Position numbers and translations under genes: made by a program
Source: a virus
Virus record (IMG/VR): IMGVR_UViG_3300017742_000165
Location: 1-20,956 of that record
Strand: one strand, 5' to 3'
Length of the DNA stretch: 20,956 nt
The notes under the pieces: model-generated
Seen by the model: only the letters and a program-made list of their open reading frames with translations
The model's database searches: none
Told to the model about the DNA's origin: nothing
Part shown: piece after piece, positions 17,560 through 20,956 of the stretch
How positions within the stretch are numbered: position 1 is the first letter of the stretch
How the letters are laid out: each line of letters opens with the position of its first letter

Positions 17560-19224
17560 ATGGCATTTCAAGTCTCACCAGGCGTTGAAGTCAAAGAAAT
17601 TGACGCCACCAACGTTGTTCCTGCAGTATCCACCAGTATTGGTGGCTTTGTGGGAGCATTCACATCGGGTCCAGTAAACCAAGTAGTAACCGTCGGGTCT
17701 GAAAAGGACCTTGCAGAAGTATTTGGTAAACCGGACGACGATACAGCAAAATATTTTTTAACCGCAGCTTCATTTCTTGCATATGGCAATGCACTGAAAG
17801 TAGTTCGTGTAGTTGGCTCTGGAGCCGATAACGCAACTGCTTCCGGTACTCCTGCCGATATCCCGAATGAAGACGACTATGCACCAGTAGCTAGTTCGGT
17901 CTGGATTGCACGAAAGCAAGGAGCCTCTGGCAACTCGCTTAAAGTGGAAATCGCAGGACCAACTGGATTTGCTACTATGACTGCAGCCGGCAGCTTCGAC
18001 GCTGCCCCAGGTACTTCTGAGTACGCAACAAATCTCGGCAAACCATCCGCAGGTGATGAAATTCACGTAGCGGTAATTGACGAAGATGGCGCAATCTCTG
18101 GTACTCCAGGAACAGTTCTAGAAACTCACGCATTCTTGTCTCAAGCAAGCGACGCTAAAAAAACTGATGGAAGTTCAAACTTCTATAAAAACGTAATTAA
18201 CACAAAATCACAATACATCTATTGGGGATCACACGCAGCGGAATTGACCGATGGCGGTGATGCACTCGCAGTAACGAGTACGTACACAGACCCAGGTCTT
18301 GTTTCAAGCTCGCTTTCAGGCGGTACTACAGATAATGCTGTAGGTACTTCTGAACTCCAAGCTGGTTACGACCTTCTTGAAGATGCAGATACCATCGATG
18401 TTAACCTTCTGTTCGGATACCCAGATGCTGACGGCTCAGACGTTATGGCCAAGTATTTGATTGCTATCGCAGAAGCACGTAAAGATTGTGTTGCCTTTGT
18501 TTCTCCTCCGATTGAGGATAGTGTAAATGGTGGAGTATCTGCCATTGCTAACATTAAAGGTTGGGCTGACGGCCTACCTTCAAGCTCATACGGTGTAACC
18601 GATTCTTCCGCAGTATATGTGTACGATAAGTACAATGACGTATATCGCTGGATCGGTGCTGCTGGTCATACCGCTGGCCTTTGTGCCAACACTGACCGAG
18701 TGGCTGATGCATGGTTCTCACCTGCAGGCATGACTCGTGGCCAACTTCGTAACGTTGTTAAGCTCGCAGTTAATCCTAAGAAAGCAGATAGAGACACTCT
18801 GTATAAAGCACGTATCAATCCTTTGGTTGCATTCCCTGGCGAAGGTATCCAAATGTTTGGTGATAAGACTTTACAAGCTAAGCCTTCTGCCTTTGACAGA
18901 ATCAATGTTCGTAGATTGTTCATTGTACTGGAAAAAGCAATTGCTACAGCGGCAAAAGCATCGCTCTTTGAATTCAACGATGAGTTCACTAGAGCACAAT
19001 TTAGAAATATGGTTGAACCCTTCCTACGTGATGTAAAAGGTCGTAGAGGTTTAACTGACTTCTTAGTTGTTTGTGACGAAACGAACAACACTGGACAAGT
19101 TATTGATTCAAACAGTTTTGTATGCGACATGTATATCAAGCCTGCTAGGTCAATCAACTTTATTACTTTAAACTTTATAGCAACGAGAACTGGTGTTGAG
19201 TTCTCTGAAATTGCTGGATCATAG
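17560..19224 (+). CDS. 18: Tail sheath protein gp18
   Basis: A 554-residue homologue of the contractile sheath protein of T4 (659 residues). The N-terminus MAFQVSPGVEVKEIDATNVV and VSTSIGGFVGAFTSGPVNQV are typical of myovirus sheaths. The C-terminal fold contains VNPKKADRDTLYKARINPLV, AFPGEGIQMFGDKTL, FDRINVRRLFIVLEKAI, and near the end VKGRRGLTDFLVVCDETNN with YIKPARSINFITL. It polymerises around the gp19 tube and contracts during DNA injection. The variable middle (about residues 90-290) is the surface domain. GC is higher than in the fibre genes, as expected for a highly expressed gene. RBS AGAGGA lies upstream of the ATG; gp19 follows after 13 bases. Confidence 0.95.
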   Translation: MAFQVSPGVEVKEIDATNVVPAVSTSIGGFVGAFTSGPVNQVVTVGSEKDLAEVFGKPDDDTAKYFLTAASFLAYGNALKVVRVVGSGADNATASGTPADIPNEDDYAPVASSVWIARKQGASGNSLKVEIAGPTGFATMTAAGSFDAAPGTSEYATNLGKPSAGDEIHVAVIDEDGAISGTPGTVLETHAFLSQASDAKKTDGSSNFYKNVINTKSQYIYWGSHAAELTDGGDALAVTSTYTDPGLVSSSLSGGTTDNAVGTSELQAGYDLLEDADTIDVNLLFGYPDADGSDVMAKYLIAIAEARKDCVAFVSPPIEDSVNGGVSAIANIKGWADGLPSSSYGVTDSSAVYVYDKYNDVYRWIGAAGHTAGLCANTDRVADAWFSPAGMTRGQLRNVVKLAVNPKKADRDTLYKARINPLVAFPGEGIQMFGDKTLQAKPSAFDRINVRRLFIVLEKAIATAAKASLFEFNDEFTRAQFRNMVEPFLRDVKGRRGLTDFLVVCDETNNTGQVIDSNSFVCDMYIKPARSINFITLNFIATRTGVEFSEIAGS

Positions 19225-19237
19225 GGAGGATTAGACA

Positions 19238-19765
19238 ATGGCTATTTTAGGCGTAGATGACTTTAAGTCAAAATTAACCGGCGGCGGTGCTCGGGCCAAC
19301 ATGTTCAAAGTGACATGTAACTTTCCGGGTTATGCTCAAGGTGATGTAGAGTTCACATCCTTCATGTGTAAAGGCGCTCAGATGCCAGCATCGATTGTTG
19401 CACCAATTATGATTCCATTCCGTGGAAGACAGTTGCAAATCGCTGGTGACAGAACGTTTGAACCAATGAATCTTACTATCATTAATGACGTAGATTTTAA
19501 AGTTCGTAACGCATTTGAGAGATGGATGAACGGTATTAACGAACATGTTAATAACACTGGACTCTCTAACCCAACTGACTATCAAGCCGATATTATTATC
19601 GAGCAGTTGAATAAAGCCGGTGAAGTAACCAAGACATATGATGTCCGTGGTTGTTTCCCGACTAACTTGAGCGCGATTGATGTTAGTTATGATTCTGAAA
19701 ATACTATCGAAGAGTTCACTGTTGAACTCCAAGTACAGTACTGGGAATCAGGAACAACTTCTTAA
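19238..19765 (+). CDS. 19: Tail tube protein gp19
   Basis: A 175-residue homologue of T4 gp19 (163 residues). The N-terminus contains VDDFKSKLTGGGARANMFKV and the core FMCKGAQMPASIVAPIMIPF with RGRQLQIAGDRTFEPMNLTI; both are diagnostic for myovirus tubes. Later come NAFERWMNGINEHVNNTG and the C-terminal ENTIEEFTVELQVQYWE. It forms stacked hexamers making the inner tail channel, assembled on the baseplate under the tape measure. It has a very strong SD (GGGAGGA) right after the gp18 stop, suggesting high translation from the gp18 transcript. T4 gene order is kept. Confidence 0.95.
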   Translation: MAILGVDDFKSKLTGGGARANMFKVTCNFPGYAQGDVEFTSFMCKGAQMPASIVAPIMIPFRGRQLQIAGDRTFEPMNLTIINDVDFKVRNAFERWMNGINEHVNNTGLSNPTDYQADIIIEQLNKAGEVTKTYDVRGCFPTNLSAIDVSYDSENTIEEFTVELQVQYWESGTTS

Positions 19766-19770
19766 AAGCG

Positions 19771-19778
19771 TATAAATA
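19771..19778 (+). promoter_or_regulatory. T4-type late promoter before gp20
   Basis: Exact TATAAATA six bases after the gp19 stop, 60 bases before the portal ATG. With the usual offset, transcription would start at about 19784-19786, placing the hairpin that follows at the extreme 5' end of the mRNA. Confidence 0.78.
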
Positions 19779-19786
19779 AAACTAAA

Positions 19787-19809
19787 GGGAGAGGGATATT
19801 TCCTCTCCC
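19787..19809 (+). promoter_or_regulatory. GC-rich hairpin in the gp20 leader
   Basis: GGGAGAGG (19787-19794) pairs perfectly with CCTCTCCC (19802-19809) around a 7-base AT-rich loop. No U-tract follows, so it is not a classical intrinsic terminator. It sits just downstream of the late promoter core and 29 bases before the portal ATG. It could act as a 5' stem-loop protecting the mRNA, as a partial barrier to transcripts running in from gp19, or as both. Confidence 0.55.
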
Positions 19810-19838
19810 GATAGTTACTATATAGGATAGAAGGTAAA

Positions 19839-20297
19839 ATGGCAGAATTTTTTGGATTCTCAATAAAAAGAAAGAGCGAAGAAGAACCAGTTTCTTTTGT
19901 TGCGGACACTGAAAGCGATGGCGCTGGCGTAATTACGACCGGTGGGCATTTCGGTGCGTACGTAGATTTAGACGGTGATAATGCTAAGAACGAGGCTGAA
20001 CTTATTGTTAAGTATCGTGATATTGCATCACAACCTGAGTGCGATGCGGCAATCTCTGATATTGTTAATGAAGCTATTGTGGGTGACCACGATTCAGCTC
20101 CTGTTAATATTATACTAGACAAATTAGATGTCTCGGATGCTATTAAACAGGCAGTAAGAGAAGAATTTGATTCTGTATTGTCATTGATGAATTTCAGTAA
20201 TACTGGACATGACCTTTTTAGAAAGTGGTATATCGACGGAAGATTACCATATCACATTATCATCGATAATAAGAATCCTAAAAGGGGTATTAAATAA
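19839..20297 (+). CDS. 20: Portal protein gp20, N-terminal part ending at an in-frame TAA
   Basis: The first 152 residues of a T4 gp20 homologue (524 residues in T4). Conserved segments: MAEFFGFSIKRKSEE, GAYVDLDGDNAKNEAELIVK, QPECDAAISDIVNEAI and LFRKWYIDGRLPYHIIID. gp20 forms the dodecameric portal vertex through which DNA is packaged and ejected. The frame stops at TAA (20295-20297) after NPKRGIK, yet homology resumes immediately in the same frame with LRYIDP. T4-like portals run through here without a gap, usually with a Glu between these segments, so the TAA looks like a substituted sense codon. The gene has AGGATAGAAGG upstream, a late promoter and a leader hairpin. It cannot plausibly work as a 152-residue portal. 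Confidence 0.88.
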   Translation: MAEFFGFSIKRKSEEEPVSFVADTESDGAGVITTGGHFGAYVDLDGDNAKNEAELIVKYRDIASQPECDAAISDIVNEAIVGDHDSAPVNIILDKLDVSDAIKQAVREEFDSVLSLMNFSNTGHDLFRKWYIDGRLPYHIIIDNKNPKRGIK

Positions 20298-20956
20298 TTA
20301 CGTTATATCGACCCAATTAGGCTTCGTAAAGTCAAAGAAGTAGAAGAAGAAAAAGATCCTAAAACCGGGGCAAAATTAGTTAAGTCCTCAACAGAATATT
20401 TCGTGTATCAGACTCAGTATGGTGGAAGCCAACCTGCACTTAAGATTCATAAAGATTCTGTTGCGTATTCAACATCCGGAATGCTTGACCCTTCTCGTAA
20501 GCGCATATTGTCACATATGCAGAAGGCAATTAAGCCTGTTAACCAACTTCGCATGATGGAAGATTCATTAGTAATTTATAGAATCTCTCGTGCGCCTGAA
20601 CGTCGAATTTTTTATATCGATGTTGGTAACTTGCCGAAAGGTAAAGCAGAAGAATACCTACGTGGTATTATGAGCCAGTATAGAAACAAATTGGTATACG
20701 ATGCCAGTACTGGTGATATTAAAGACGATCGTAAACATATGTCGATGCTTGAAGATTTCTTCCTTCCTCGTAGAGAGGGCGGTAGAGGTACAGAGATTAC
20801 TACTCTTCCTGGCGGTGAAAACCTAGGGCAGATTGATGATATTCTGTATTTTCAAAAGAAACTATATAGAGCATTGAATGTTCCATTGAATCGTTTAGAA
20901 CAAGAAGCATCATTTACGCTAGGTAGATCCACCGAGATCTCGCGTGATGAAGTTAA
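20298..20956 (+). CDS. 20: Portal protein gp20, continuation after the in-frame TAA (3' partial)
   Basis: The same reading frame stays open for 219 codons to the window end and continues the portal homology: LRYIDPIRLRKVKEVEEEKD, STEYFVYQTQYG, YSTSGMLDPSRKRILSH, MMEDSLVIYRISRAPERRIF, YIDVGNLPKGKAEEYLRGIM, FFLPRREGGRGTEI, TTLPGGENLGQIDDI and STEISRDEV. These match the clip, wing and crown-proximal parts of T4 gp20. No start codon with an SD exists near 20298; the first ATG is at 20481 without an RBS, so independent expression is unlikely. It is the downstream part of one portal gene interrupted only by the TAA, and it is cut by the window edge. Confidence 0.82.

Noticed and set aside
18666-19238. 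Minus-strand frame of 190 residues opposite gp18
   Set aside because: Overlaps the securely identified sheath gene and has no RBS or recognisable domain.
20295-20297. Reassigned TAA codon (alternative genetic code)
   Set aside because: TAA ends many intact genes here (for example the collagen, gp13, gp16, gp17 and gp19), with the next gene starting at or near it.
20289-20303. Programmed frameshift at the portal stop
   Set aside because: Homology before and after TAA is in the same frame, so a shift would break it; only readthrough, an error or a nonsense change fits.

Overview
This window is a block of late structural genes from a lytic T4-like tailed phage (Straboviridae-type or marine T4-like myovirus). 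All genes lie on the + strand and are tightly packed, many with ATGA or TAATG stop/start overlaps. The right half has the canonical T4 order: neck gp13, neck gp14, tail-sheath stabiliser gp15, small terminase gp16, large terminase gp17, tail sheath gp18, tail tube gp19 and portal gp20. Exact copies of the T4-type late promoter core TATAAATA stand before many of the transcription units. AT-rich DNA, collagen-type fibres, 2-oxoglutarate oxygenases and small conserved proteins of the marine T4-like group suggest an aquatic host. A Coq4-like protein, if it acts on ubiquinone, argues for a ubiquinone-using (proteobacterial) host rather than a cyanobacterium. The host cannot be fixed from the window alone.

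Layout. Positions 1-2895 hold a probable 5'-partial tail-assembly-like protein, two small structural proteins, a 484-residue fibre-like protein and a 160-residue protein with an Mtd-type N-terminus and a TTG start. Positions 2908-5444 hold a two-gene enzyme operon behind a sigma70-like promoter. Its first gene is a prolyl-hydroxylase-type 2OG-Fe(II) oxygenase. Its second is a 632-residue protein that joins a GT25 galactosyltransferase-like domain, a PLOD/LH3-type glycosyltransferase domain and a PLOD-type lysyl hydroxylase domain. Positions 5465-8617 hold a late promoter and a 1033-residue collagen-like fibre with about 240 Gly-X-Y triplets and a C-terminal S74 intramolecular chaperone. Positions 8617-10459 hold small fibre-associated proteins and an adhesin-like gene of strikingly higher GC. 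Positions 10472-11898 hold a Coq4-family protein overlapping a sulfotransferase-like protein. Positions 11934-12786 hold an unrecognised late protein and a 55-residue overlapping gene. Positions 12767-20956 are the neck, terminase, tail and portal block.

How the genes may work together. Every lysine in the two collagen segments sits in the Y position (X-Lys-Gly), which is the sequon of animal procollagen lysyl hydroxylases. The adjacent enzyme contains, in one chain, domains resembling the three activities needed to make hydroxylysine, galactosyl-hydroxylysine and glucosyl-galactosyl-hydroxylysine. The most interesting reading of the window is therefore a self-contained phage pathway that makes and decorates its own collagen fibre, analogous to mimivirus L230 and human LH3. 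The enzymes appear to have a host-type promoter and the substrate a late promoter, so the enzymes could be made first.

The main anomaly is an in-frame TAA at 20295-20297 within the otherwise continuous portal gene. No tRNA, rRNA, CRISPR, integrase or insertion sequence was seen, and no gene-free stretch exceeds about 130 bases.
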